Assembly: GCF_900143645.1 (NCBI RefSeq)
Contig: NZ_FRFD01000018.1
Location: 1-59,427, forward strand
Length of the DNA stretch: 59,427 nucleotides
DNA from: Anaerocolumna xylanovorans DSM 12503
GTDB taxonomy: Bacteria > Bacillota > Clostridia > Lachnospirales > Lachnospiraceae
Direction of reading: 5' to 3'
The number at the start of each line of letters is the position of its first letter. The first letter of the stretch is position 1. The position numbers and the translations under genes are program-made. The notes beneath the pieces are model-generated. The model was not told the origin of the DNA. It did not search any database and worked only from the letters and a program-made list of their open reading frames with translations. Positions 51,314-59,427 of the stretch are shown in pieces.

Positions 51314-52180
51314 TTATTTTGCTTTTAAAGGATGATATTCATATACTCCTTCAGAAACCGTATCATACTCAATATCTTTCCACCTGTCCATAAATTCCCA
51401 TGTGCAATTAAACGTATACCATCCCCATTCAGTAAGTCTTCTACAAGTGTTACTGGGATGTGGGACATTACCAAGATAGGTTAGATATTCACTTGGATAC
51501 TCTTTATTATTATACTGTAATAACGAAACACACATAATTATTCCAGTTTTTTCAATACTAGGCCGCTGTGGAAAATCCAAAGGCAATATTCGTAATTGCT
51601 TTAAATCTTCTATTGATGGGATGCTATCAAACATACGATCATATATCTGCAATACCATAGTTTTTCCTGTTAGGCTAGTTGTGTCACGTATTTCCCCTAC
51701 TTTATGTAGGACAATGTACTTACCGCTATACTCCGGATCTCTATCACGCCATCCATGCATTTGAAATACATACATATCATACATCTCCCATGGATTCTTA
51801 TCAGGCAGTACGGGTTTTCTGAATTTTTTCTCTTTCGGCATTGGAGACTGCAGTTTTGTTTTCAACTTCTCAAGTGTCTTGGTCCATCCTAGTGCACCTT
51901 TCGGGCTTTCTTCCCAACCTTCCAGTCCACCAGCATTCTCAATCCAGTAAAGCGCCTTTTCCCGTACTTCAGGCATGAGCCTGCCAGTCTTCCATTGCGT
52001 CTCAGCCAATGCAAACCAGAACAGTGCTTCCTCCTCATCATCTATCATTTTTTTATAATCATTCATAATTCTTTCGTATGCCTCTGTATTCCCAAGGCCG
52101 TCCTGAAGATACTTTATATATCTATCCCGTACATCGCAGGTTGTATCATTGCCATAAAGACTTGTACTCCAAAATCCCAT
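51314..52180 (-). CDS. Probable immunity protein for the Rhs toxin
   Basis: This 288-residue cytosolic protein begins MGFWSTSLYGNDTTCDVRDR, like DUF4259 proteins (MGxWG...xDxxxDVRDxY), and is acidic. ATG 52180 has AAAGGAG. It follows the toxin gene by 16 nt, exactly where an immunity gene is expected. The immunity role is inferred from position; DUF4259-type proteins are known in such loci. Confidence 0.7.
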   Translation of the reverse strand: MGFWSTSLYGNDTTCDVRDRYIKYLQDGLGNTEAYERIMNDYKKMIDDEEEALFWFALAETQWKTGRLMPEVREKALYWIENAGGLEGWEESPKGALGWTKTLEKLKTKLQSPMPKEKKFRKPVLPDKNPWEMYDMYVFQMHGWRDRDPEYSGKYIVLHKVGEIRDTTSLTGKTMVLQIYDRMFDSIPSIEDLKQLRILPLDFPQRPSIEKTGIIMCVSLLQYNNKEYPSEYLTYLGNVPHPSNTCRRLTEWGWYTFNCTWEFMDRWKDIEYDTVSEGVYEYHPLKAK

Positions 52181-52196
52181 ATAGATTCTTCTCCTT

Positions 52197-55100
52197 TCAG
52201 TCCACAACGCATTTCATCAGAGTCAATAGTCTGTTATACTCATCTTCAAATTTATTAATCTTCCCTTTTGCAATAGAATGTCTCATATTATCAAGAGCAT
52301 CTTTACTATAAACAAGTATAAGTGCTTCCTCAAATATATGTGCTTTAGTTTTACTCAAGCCTGAGTATACTGGTATCATCTTGAAATCTTTTTCTGGGTA
52401 TCTTGGCGTTGTTTTTCCTGTTTGTGGATATACCTGGTGTTCTTTTTGTCTTCTAGCAAAATCGTTGGTTATTCCAACATAACGTACTTCCTCATCAGAT
52501 CTCCTATAAATAACATATACGGTATTACCACTGTTTTTTTTCAAACCTCCCTTTGTGATAGCCTTTTCTACCACTCCCTTAAAATAATCAACTTCATTGT
52601 CTATCGCTTTAAATAATAGAACCGTTGTAGCTATCGTAGCTGCTATCCCTACCAATCCTAGAGCAACGGCTCCTGGTATCCAGGATGTGGCCAGGGTTGC
52701 TGCAATTTCATCACAAAGTGCATATATACTTGTTTGTATTGCTACCAAATAGGCAACAATTGAAGCTGCCATTTGATATTCCGTATCAACAAAACCATTA
52801 GGATCTACGTTTACAACTGGATTATTGCCACAATAGGAAAATAAATTTGCGCTTATTGAACTAGTTCCTATTAATGTCAACATTCCCGGTTCATCCGCAT
52901 TCAAAAACCTCTGTACCACCGGATTGTAATATCTGCTCTGCAGATAATAATATCCCGTCTCCATATCCTCGTAATATCCTCGGTATCTCATTGGGTTAAG
53001 CTGTCCGACGGTATTTGCAAGGCTTCCACTTATACTTTCTATCTTGCCCCATGCATCATAGGTATAAGATACAACCTTGTTCCCATCTGCGTCAAGTACC
53101 CCAGTGATATCTCCCTGTGCATTCTTAACATAGATATATTCTGTTCCATTCTGGTTGAATCCTGTTAGATTGTTATTCTTGTCATAATGGAAATACAGCA
53201 TATTGGTTCCGTCATTCTGGCTGGTAATCCTTCCCTCAATACTAGTATAGGTAGTCTTTACACCATTAACGGTCTTTGATGTCCTAATACCGTTATCATC
53301 GTAGGCAAAGGTAATGTCAGTGGTTCCATTTTCCATCTCAGAAAGCCTTCTTCCAGCTTCCCATGTCATATTGTAGCCAAGATAAGATAACGGATTGCCT
53401 AGTGCATCATAACTAATTTCCTGACCATCATAAGATGCGAGTTCATCCGGGAAGGCACTATTTTCATAGTCATAGCTGACTGTGTCCGTCGGTGCAATTC
53501 CAACAAGGCTACCAGTAGAGTAGTCGTATACACTCTTTTCAAGGATATTACCGTTTTTATCATAGCTGTAAGTTATTGTCTGGTTTTGTACTGCATCATC
53601 CACTCTAACCAACTCATCTGCGATATTATAATAGTAGTGGTACTTCTGCACATCATTAATACTGATTGTCTCGATCTTACCATAACTGTCATAAGTGTAT
53701 GATGTCTTATCCACATCTGCCCCATTGGTATTAATCAAACTGGTTACGCTGCCGTCTTTACCATAGGTATATCCGGTTGTAAGTATGTTTCCGGCAGAAT
53801 TAGATATTTTTTCTTCTGTTGCTTTACTGTCAGAATTAATAACATATGACTTTTTATAGATTTCCGAACTATTTGAAATAAAACTGTCTACGTTTCCTAT
53901 ACTGTCTATGTTCAGACCGTAGGAACTGGAACCTATGTTGTCTACGAATCTTGCAGAATCCTCTGATAGGGTGTAACTATCAGATATTACGCTTGTCTCA
54001 TCATCTTTGACAGTTACAGTAGTGGATCCATCTGCATTTGTTACATAGGTAGTAGTGTAATTTTTATCAACATTACGTTTGGATAACAGCTTTCCGTTTT
54101 CATCATATGCATAGGTATACTTAGTATCACCATCCACTGACATATCTGTCTTATTCTGATTGGAATCATAGTTGTAGGAAATGTTAGCTCCATTTGCATA
54201 GGATACACCGCTTAATAGTTCCTTTTCATTACTGGTATACTGGTACGTTGCAAGCTTATTTCCTGCAACCTTGACACCTGCAAGATTTCCTTGGGAATTA
54301 ATTGCTATGTCATAGTTGCTTACTTTTGTTTCTATCAATTTTCCCGTGCTAGGATCATAGAAATATCTAACTCCAGCTTCTGTATCAATGTAAGAATCTG
54401 TTGACGCGATACCATTACTATCTACTGTAAGACTGTCAAAAGAAGCGTTGTATTCCGAAGGAGTAATCTTTTGAATTACATTTCCCTTTTCATCATAGAC
54501 GATTCTTGAAATCCTTACTTCAGAGTTACCATCACTTATGGACTGTTTTAATACATTACCTAAGATATCATATACATAACTATAATTCAATCCTCCGCTG
54601 ATATCTTGCGACTGCAGTAATCCAATCAGATTATAATTGTAATCAATTATAGATACTTCTTTGTTCGGATTTTCTGCTTTAATACGCTCCGGATAACCGT
54701 ACACATCATAGAAATAGGTCGTCACAATCCCTTCTTCGTCGATTGAAGTGTTAACAAGACCATTTGAAAGATATGTATATACAACTGTTGTATCTATATC
54801 CTTATCCTGTTGTTTTGTCAGTATATTACCATTTATATCATAAGTTGTGGTCGTTATAGCCGTTTCAGAAATTGCTGTTCCACTTTCATCATAACTGGTG
54901 GTTACATCTGTTTCCACACAAATCTTTATCTTAACTATGCCTGTAAAATAAGTATAATTATATGTTATAGCTTGAATTACACGACCAGAATTATCCTTAG
55001 TGGTTTCCGTAATGATATTTCCGTATTGATCATAGGTGTTTATTGTTGAATTGCCATCTGCTGTAACTTCACTGGTTACATCGTTATACAAATTTGCATA

Positions 55101-55634
55101 TATAGTCCGGCTTCCATCACTAGTCACGATGATATTTCCATAGTTATCATAAATAACATTATCCGTTCCATCGCCTACTACCTGATTTCCAGCGGAATCG
55201 AATGAGTAACTGTATAAACTTTCACTGCCTTCTGTCTTTAATGAAATCAAACGATTGTCTGAATCATATAGCATGGTGTAAAGATCAGTTCCATAGTTAT
55301 CCTTTATGTTCTGCAACAAACCGTTGCTATCGTAACGATATTGGTTTACCAATGAACCTGATGCTGTATAAACATCTGTTAGTTTGTTCCCTTCGTAGTT
55401 GTATCTAATGACTCTTCCTGCCGGGTCGGTAATGGATGCAATGTGATCTCCTGAATAAGCAATTGTATAGGTTCTATTAACGCTGTCTATAATTTGCATC
55501 GGGAATCCATTCTCATTTATACTGATTTGAACCTGGTTACCATTCAGATCAGAAATTTTAATAAGATTACCATTATTATTAAACTCATACAAAAGTGAAC
55601 CGGATGTTAACAGGTAACCATTCACGTTTGCCAC
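52197..55634 (-). CDS. Rhs/YD-repeat protein with C-terminal GIY-YIG nuclease toxin
   Basis: This 1145-residue protein has YD repeats from the first residues to about 870 (for example YDSNGLLQNIKDNYGTDLY). The Rhs core follows, with PMRYRGYYEDMETGYYYLQS near 881 and FSYCGNNPVVNVDPNG near 938. Two hydrophobic helices cover about 960-1020. A GIY-YIG domain covers about 1035-1145 (VYVIYRRSD, RYVGITNDFARRQKEH, EEALILVYSKDALDNMRH). The nuclease would be released inside a target cell. There is no signal peptide or N-terminal delivery domain. The GTG start 55634 overlaps the stop of a 19-codon frame. It may be truncated or rely on an unknown export route. Confidence 0.88.
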   Translation of the reverse strand: MANVNGYLLTSGSLLYEFNNNGNLIKISDLNGNQVQISINENGFPMQIIDSVNRTYTIAYSGDHIASITDPAGRVIRYNYEGNKLTDVYTASGSLVNQYRYDSNGLLQNIKDNYGTDLYTMLYDSDNRLISLKTEGSESLYSYSFDSAGNQVVGDGTDNVIYDNYGNIIVTSDGSRTIYANLYNDVTSEVTADGNSTINTYDQYGNIITETTKDNSGRVIQAITYNYTYFTGIVKIKICVETDVTTSYDESGTAISETAITTTTYDINGNILTKQQDKDIDTTVVYTYLSNGLVNTSIDEEGIVTTYFYDVYGYPERIKAENPNKEVSIIDYNYNLIGLLQSQDISGGLNYSYVYDILGNVLKQSISDGNSEVRISRIVYDEKGNVIQKITPSEYNASFDSLTVDSNGIASTDSYIDTEAGVRYFYDPSTGKLIETKVSNYDIAINSQGNLAGVKVAGNKLATYQYTSNEKELLSGVSYANGANISYNYDSNQNKTDMSVDGDTKYTYAYDENGKLLSKRNVDKNYTTTYVTNADGSTTVTVKDDETSVISDSYTLSEDSARFVDNIGSSSYGLNIDSIGNVDSFISNSSEIYKKSYVINSDSKATEEKISNSAGNILTTGYTYGKDGSVTSLINTNGADVDKTSYTYDSYGKIETISINDVQKYHYYYNIADELVRVDDAVQNQTITYSYDKNGNILEKSVYDYSTGSLVGIAPTDTVSYDYENSAFPDELASYDGQEISYDALGNPLSYLGYNMTWEAGRRLSEMENGTTDITFAYDDNGIRTSKTVNGVKTTYTSIEGRITSQNDGTNMLYFHYDKNNNLTGFNQNGTEYIYVKNAQGDITGVLDADGNKVVSYTYDAWGKIESISGSLANTVGQLNPMRYRGYYEDMETGYYYLQSRYYNPVVQRFLNADEPGMLTLIGTSSISANLFSYCGNNPVVNVDPNGFVDTEYQMAASIVAYLVAIQTSIYALCDEIAATLATSWIPGAVALGLVGIAATIATTVLLFKAIDNEVDYFKGVVEKAITKGGLKKNSGNTVYVIYRRSDEEVRYVGITNDFARRQKEHQVYPQTGKTTPRYPEKDFKMIPVYSGLSKTKAHIFEEALILVYSKDALDNMRHSIAKGKINKFEDEYNRLLTLMKCVVD

Positions 55635-55693
55635 TAGAGTACTGTCTTTGTATAATCTTTGACTGCACGCTCAACCATATCATTTTTATTCAC
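55634..55693 (-). other. 19-codon reading frame coupled to the Rhs start
   Basis: GTG 55693 behind GGAGG (8 nt) encodes MNKNDMVERAVKDYTKTVL and stops at TAG 55636-55634, which overlaps the GTG of the Rhs frame (TAGTG). It could be a leader that delivers ribosomes to the Rhs gene, or the true N-terminus lost by frameshift. Confidence 0.55.
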
Positions 55694-55954
55694 AGCATTT
55701 CCCTCCTTTACTAATAATACAATTAACAGAGGCTATATTTTGCAATTATTTGAAATTTTTAAGAATTTTTTTAAGAAACAGATATAAACCTCTTTACTTA
55801 TCAATAGATAGGTTTGTAGGCAAAGTTATATGTTTTAGTTAAGAATAGCATATTTGTACATAACCCTCAATAATTTATAACTCTTTTAAATGCTCTTTTA
55901 TAAATGCACTACGTCTCTATAAGACTAAAAGTTTGTTATAGTTATAGAAGGAAG
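55694..55954. other. AT-rich non-coding region between the partition and Rhs genes
   Basis: Very AT-rich, with several poly-T/A runs and no supported frame. It may contain the Rhs promoter or a partition site. I found no clear iterons by eye. Confidence 0.35.
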
Positions 55955-56347
55955 CTATTTCTTTTTCCGAAACGCTTCAATGGACTCAGTAATAGCAGAA
56001 AGACTATTCTCCCCAGGCGTATCCAAAATTGATTCTTCAAAGTCAATCCTTTCTAATAGGTATGTTTCCATTTCAATGCCCTTTGCAGCTGGACTCACCG
56101 GTTGCTTTTGCGGTAAAGATTTACTAGTAAGTATTTGATCTACAATGTTTTCAATCATCTGATAATTAACCGGGGCCGACTCTGCCAAAGTCAGCCCCGT
56201 TCCGTTTTCATAGGTACACACGGCATTTACAAGGTATTGGGCTTTACGACGTCCCTGGCGGTTTAAAATTCCTGCTACTTGTTGATGCGATGGATCGGCA
56301 GGATTGAATTGTATTGTGAAACGATATTCCTCTTTTTTCTCTTTCAT
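55955..56347 (-). CDS. ParR-like partition adaptor
   Basis: This 130-residue basic protein begins MKEKKEEYRFTIQFNPADPS, a ribbon-helix-helix-like start (EYRFTIQFNP...HQQVAGILNRQGRRKAQYLV), and has a disordered acidic C-terminus. Its ATG (56347) lies after GGAAGGTG, partly overlapping the parM stop. In actin-type partition systems the second gene encodes the DNA-binding adaptor; that is the reason for the call. Confidence 0.75.
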   Translation of the reverse strand: MKEKKEEYRFTIQFNPADPSHQQVAGILNRQGRRKAQYLVNAVCTYENGTGLTLAESAPVNYQMIENIVDQILTSKSLPQKQPVSPAAKGIEMETYLLERIDFEESILDTPGENSLSAITESIEAFRKKK

Positions 56348-56352
56348 AAACA

Positions 56353-57273
56353 TCACCTTCCAGCCTTGTGAGCCCGATACAGAAGCTCATATCCTCGAAC
56401 GTTGGCAGATATATCATCTACAAAAATGCCTTGCCCTACCTTACCAGAGCCTTCGAGGTATTTGCGAAGCAGAATCGAGCCACCTCCCACAAAGATGACT
56501 ATTCCATTTTTCAGGTCAATCATACGTTCGCGCAGCCTGCTAAGAAGATCCATCGTAAAAAAATTTATTTCGTTCTCTACCATATGCAGAATTTTATCCT
56601 CATAAGTGGTGGTTTCACCACTTATGATTACATCTATGTCGGATTCCTCCAACAATATGTCATAGGTAGCATTGACCTTGGATTTTATCTTGTTATAAAG
56701 GGTAATAACACCATCTTCCAATGAATCGCATACTGATAAATCTGCTTTGCCTTTTTTGACCTGCAGATAATCTACCGTAAACCCGCCGATGTCAATAATG
56801 GTAGCTTTCGCTACATCCCGGATTCGGCTGTAAATCGGCATGGCAGCGGCATAGGCTTGGGGGAAAGATAAAACCTCGCTGATATAGATGGAATATGGCT
56901 TATTCCGAAATTCAAACTCAATAATATCATTACCGCCCATAAGGTATTTCTCGAAGCGTTCGTACTGCGCACCGTAGTGGGCGGGAGGCAATCCCACCGC
57001 AAGCTGGACATCAATGATATTATTCGCTGAATAAGCCCCTGCTGCAAGGATTTCATGAGCAATAGCAAATAAGGTAAGAGTAAAAAAACGGTTATCCAAG
57101 GTTTTATCCCTCATGTAAGGGATGCGCTGATTAGAGATTGCATAATAAAAGCCTCCACGTTTTAGGATATCATCTCCAAGAAGTGGATAGACCTTGCTCT
57201 CTATAAGCCCGGAAGTAAAGGTTTTGTGAATACTTTTCATTTGTTTGTTTCCATGATCAATTGCAATTAACAT
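56353..57273 (-). CDS. parM: ParM/StbA-like actin-type partition ATPase
   Basis: This 306-residue protein has the actin-like motifs: phosphate-1 AIDHGNKQMKSIH at the start, phosphate-2 ATIIDIGGFTVDYLQVKKG near 180, and the adenosine motif IVIFVGGGSILLRKYL near 265. Filaments push plasmid copies apart. The start ATG 57273 follows AAAGGAG. It fits Alp7A/ParM-like plasmid proteins of Firmicutes and is the clearest plasmid hallmark in the window. Confidence 0.9.
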   Translation of the reverse strand: MLIAIDHGNKQMKSIHKTFTSGLIESKVYPLLGDDILKRGGFYYAISNQRIPYMRDKTLDNRFFTLTLFAIAHEILAAGAYSANNIIDVQLAVGLPPAHYGAQYERFEKYLMGGNDIIEFEFRNKPYSIYISEVLSFPQAYAAAMPIYSRIRDVAKATIIDIGGFTVDYLQVKKGKADLSVCDSLEDGVITLYNKIKSKVNATYDILLEESDIDVIISGETTTYEDKILHMVENEINFFTMDLLSRLRERMIDLKNGIVIFVGGGSILLRKYLEGSGKVGQGIFVDDISANVRGYELLYRAHKAGR

Positions 57274-57347
57274 AGTAATTTCTCTCCTTTGCGTATTAGA
57301 TATGTATTCTATACGTTTTAAAGAGTGCTTTTTTCAACAATATGGGC

Positions 57348-57407
57348 AAAAAAGGAGCTGTCGCTTTAACGATTGATAAATCAATCGTGAAGTGGCAGCT
57401 TCCTTTT
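57348..57407 (-). terminator. Long terminator after the secreted Fn3 gene
   Basis: GGAAGCTGCCACTTCACGAT pairs imperfectly with ATCGTTAAAGCGACAGCTCC, followed by TTTTTTG on the minus strand. The rest of the gap (57274-57489) could also hold the partition site and the parM promoter. Confidence 0.8.
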
Positions 57408-57489
57408 CTCCATAAATCCCCTTTCCTTATCTACATTCGGGGAGGTAGAAAAACTTAGACTTTCAATATACTTTTAATTACCATTTTGA

Positions 57490-59427
57490 TTACTTTGTAG
57501 ATACAGTAATTACCTTACTATAGGCACCATAAGCAATCTTTTTATTACTTGTTTTATATGCTCTAATCTTAAATTTATATGTTGTTTCGGACGCAAGTCC
57601 TTTCATTGTACTTGACGTTGTATCATAATTTTTTATTGTTTTTATCTCAATCCACTTTGAGTTTTTATATTGGTAAATTTTATAACCAGTAACGCCAGCC
57701 TGCTTTTCCCAGGTAAGTTTCAGGGATGTTTTACTTTTACTGGACAACTTCAGACCTTTCGTAACAGACGGAGCATTTGTACAAGATATTATAGTACTAT
57801 ATTTTGCTTTCATATTATTCTTAAACCCTCGTGCTTGAATCTTATAATAATATGTTTTACCGATTGAAATAGATTTATCTGACCATGTTAATTGACTAAC
57901 ATTTGTAACAGTGCCAACTTTCTTATAGCCACCTGTCCTGCTGGAAGAACGATAAATATAATATCCATTTGCTCCAGCTACCCTATTCCAACTTAGTTTA
58001 ATGTAAGAATATTTCACGCAATTAGCTTTTACTAATTGAGGAGAGTTTAACACCGGCATATTTGCTGATAATATATAGGTAGAATTATGACTAATCTCAT
58101 ATTCCGTATAGCCATCGCCAGCACATTCAACGTCTGTATCAAGCACATCAGGAGCTTTATCATAATAAGATAATATCATATCCGATGTGATCTTATATTT
58201 TTCCTTTAAAAATTCATTATTTATACGCATCTGAACTTTTCCAGGAAGAACCCCATTCTCAGCATATTGCATACGAAGGATATAATCGTCATTTGCAAAT
58301 CCATAATCCGAACCCTTCTTCTTACTGATATCTACATTCAGATTGATAGTCTTACAATTATCTGTATTAATGTCCTTGCCGTTAAATATCCATTGAACAT
58401 CATTATTCTCAAATACAACTGTTTTATCTTTTCCGGCAATTGCTTGAAAAAGTCTTTTATCTGCTTTATTGTTATTACGATAATCCAATACTGCAGTCTG
58501 CCCTTCATTCATAGAATTAATTGCATTTACTGCCGCATCAACATTTCCAGTCGCTCCATAATAAGTTATATTAAAAGCGCTGTTAATTGTTATCGTCGGA
58601 TCTATAAATCCGCTTACCTTTTTTAAATCCTTTCTATCATACCCTACGTCGCTTCCCACAGCTGGAGAAACTTGAATATAATCAATTTTATAGCTTCCAT
58701 CTCCTTGAAATGGGTCTATGGGAAACTTCAATCTATAGGTTCCGCTCATGATTGGACTATCCGAGTACCATGATAGGAATACATCTTCACCTTCTTCATT
58801 AATTAAGCTAATAAATACACAACTCACACCATATTTACCCGTAGTTATAGTTATAGGAACCTCAAGACAATCCGGTGTTACTATTGCCATGTTATCAAGA
58901 TTAATCGACTTAATAGTAGGTGATGTACTTTCTTCATACTTTGATTTAGTAACAGTAATTTTCTGTGTGAACTTATTCCATTCAGGAGAGTCCGGAGTAT
59001 ACTCTGTATAATTGCCGCCATGATCAGACAAAGTGACCTTTTCAAGTGTATAAGAACCCACTACAAAAGGATCCTGAATCATAGCGATTAGATTATGCTT
59101 ACCAGTATGTAGTTCATTTCCATCAGGGTATACGCTGTAATCCTGCCAGTTTACAGAGAAAAGCGCAGTATTTTCATTTCTAAATGTTAGAGCAATATCA
59201 CTTATCCCACTTCCATCCTCTATCGTATCAACGTTTATGTTAATTAATCCAGTTGAAGAATCAATATTGTCTGCGTTTTCTATCGTCATATTGTTAAGTT
59301 TAGGTGCCGTAAAATCTGTAGTTGTTGAATGCGTAACAATTATTTTAGATGTTGAATTTTTTAAACATTCTGCTCCCTTTTGAACGCTGTATTCACTAAT
59401 ATTTCCATTCGCATCAGATAAATAGAT
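57490..59427 (-). CDS. Secreted multi-domain Fn3 protein, C-terminal part (crosses the circle junction)
   Basis: This completes the protein that starts at 473. After the Ig-like modules a long beta-rich middle contains INSMNEGQTAVLDYRNNNKA and YADNGVLPGKVQMRIN-like segments that match no family I know. Two fibronectin type III domains close the protein: YSYIKLSWNRVAGANGYYIY near residues 590-680 and SLKLTWEKQAGVTGYKIYQY near 690-775. Fn3 domains of this kind are frequent in Clostridial surface and carbohydrate-binding proteins. The internal ATG at 59289 is not the true start. Confidence 0.86.
   Translation of the reverse strand: MYLSDANGNISEYSVQKGAECLKNSTSKIIVTHSTTTDFTAPKLNNMTIENADNIDSSTGLININVDTIEDGSGISDIALTFRNENTALFSVNWQDYSVYPDGNELHTGKHNLIAMIQDPFVVGSYTLEKVTLSDHGGNYTEYTPDSPEWNKFTQKITVTKSKYEESTSPTIKSINLDNMAIVTPDCLEVPITITTGKYGVSCVFISLINEEGEDVFLSWYSDSPIMSGTYRLKFPIDPFQGDGSYKIDYIQVSPAVGSDVGYDRKDLKKVSGFIDPTITINSAFNITYYGATGNVDAAVNAINSMNEGQTAVLDYRNNNKADKRLFQAIAGKDKTVVFENNDVQWIFNGKDINTDNCKTINLNVDISKKKGSDYGFANDDYILRMQYAENGVLPGKVQMRINNEFLKEKYKITSDMILSYYDKAPDVLDTDVECAGDGYTEYEISHNSTYILSANMPVLNSPQLVKANCVKYSYIKLSWNRVAGANGYYIYRSSSRTGGYKKVGTVTNVSQLTWSDKSISIGKTYYYKIQARGFKNNMKAKYSTIISCTNAPSVTKGLKLSSKSKTSLKLTWEKQAGVTGYKIYQYKNSKWIEIKTIKNYDTTSSTMKGLASETTYKFKIRAYKTSNKKIAYGAYSKVITVSTK
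59345..59427. repeat. Terminal direct repeat, right copy
   Basis: Identical to positions 1-83. See the left copy. Confidence 0.95.

Overview
The window looks like one complete circular plasmid of about 59,344 bp from an anaerobic Firmicute, most likely a Lachnospiraceae-type Clostridium. Positions 1-83 are repeated exactly at 59345-59427, and a secreted-protein gene reads in frame across that junction. The taxon is inferred from the gene families (PcfJ/PcfK, DUF5688, DUF6809, DUF6088, DUF3990, DUF6133-like pilin, YodL and YolD domains), from AGGAGG ribosome binding sites and from strong intrinsic terminators. Nearly all genes lie on the minus strand. I see no tRNA, rRNA, CRISPR array, phage structural gene, relaxase, type IV secretion ATPase, integrase or recognisable Rep initiator.

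Layout in window coordinates. (1) 0.7-14 kb: a replication/recombination block read leftward: YqaJ-type nuclease, RecD2-like helicase, CHC2/TOPRIM primase with a YodL-like tail, PcfK, PcfJ, a YkgJ Cys-cluster protein and two metalloproteins. It is driven by a sigma-70 promoter followed by a structured leader and two intrinsic terminators. (2) 14-16.6 kb: a divergent regulatory hub and a Y-family polymerase/YolD pair with a LexA-like box. (3) 16.6-22.4 kb: a metal(loid) island bounded by 71-bp direct repeats: arsR, hgcA-like, hgcB-like, arsD, acr3, arsC, marR, an ArsN-like acetyltransferase and a C_GCAxxG_C_C protein. (4) 22.4-25.3 kb: a broken AbiE-type toxin-antitoxin unit with a DUF3990/DUF3791 cassette inside it. 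(5) 25.3-32.5 kb: RadC, DUF5688, DUF6809, a sigma-like factor, a putative ssDNA-binding protein, DUF932 and SSB. The ssb promoter and leader are a second copy of the leader in region 1. (6) 32.5-48.6 kb: a Tad-type pilus locus (prepilin peptidase, CpaB, TadZ-like ATPase, CpaF, TadB, TadC, Flp-like pilin) with a 1626-aa coiled-coil surface protein, another sigma factor and small accessory genes. (7) 48.8-51 kb: a RelE/Phd-type TA pair, decayed genes and an AgrB-like membrane protein. (8) 51.3-55.7 kb: an Rhs protein with a GIY-YIG toxin tip and its probable immunity gene. (9) 56-57.3 kb: a ParM/ParR-like partition pair, then a secreted Fn3 protein that crosses the junction.

The genes fit a stable, non-conjugative accessory plasmid. 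ParM/ParR and the TA systems would maintain it. The SSB, primase, helicase and nuclease set would handle its DNA. The Tad pilus, the giant coiled-coil protein, the Fn3 protein and the Rhs toxin would act at the cell surface. The cargo of greatest interest is the hgcA/hgcB-like pair inside an ArsR-controlled arsenic operon: HgcA and HgcB are the known mercury-methylation proteins, and the cap-helix motif, its cysteine, five predicted membrane segments and the ferredoxin cysteines are all present.
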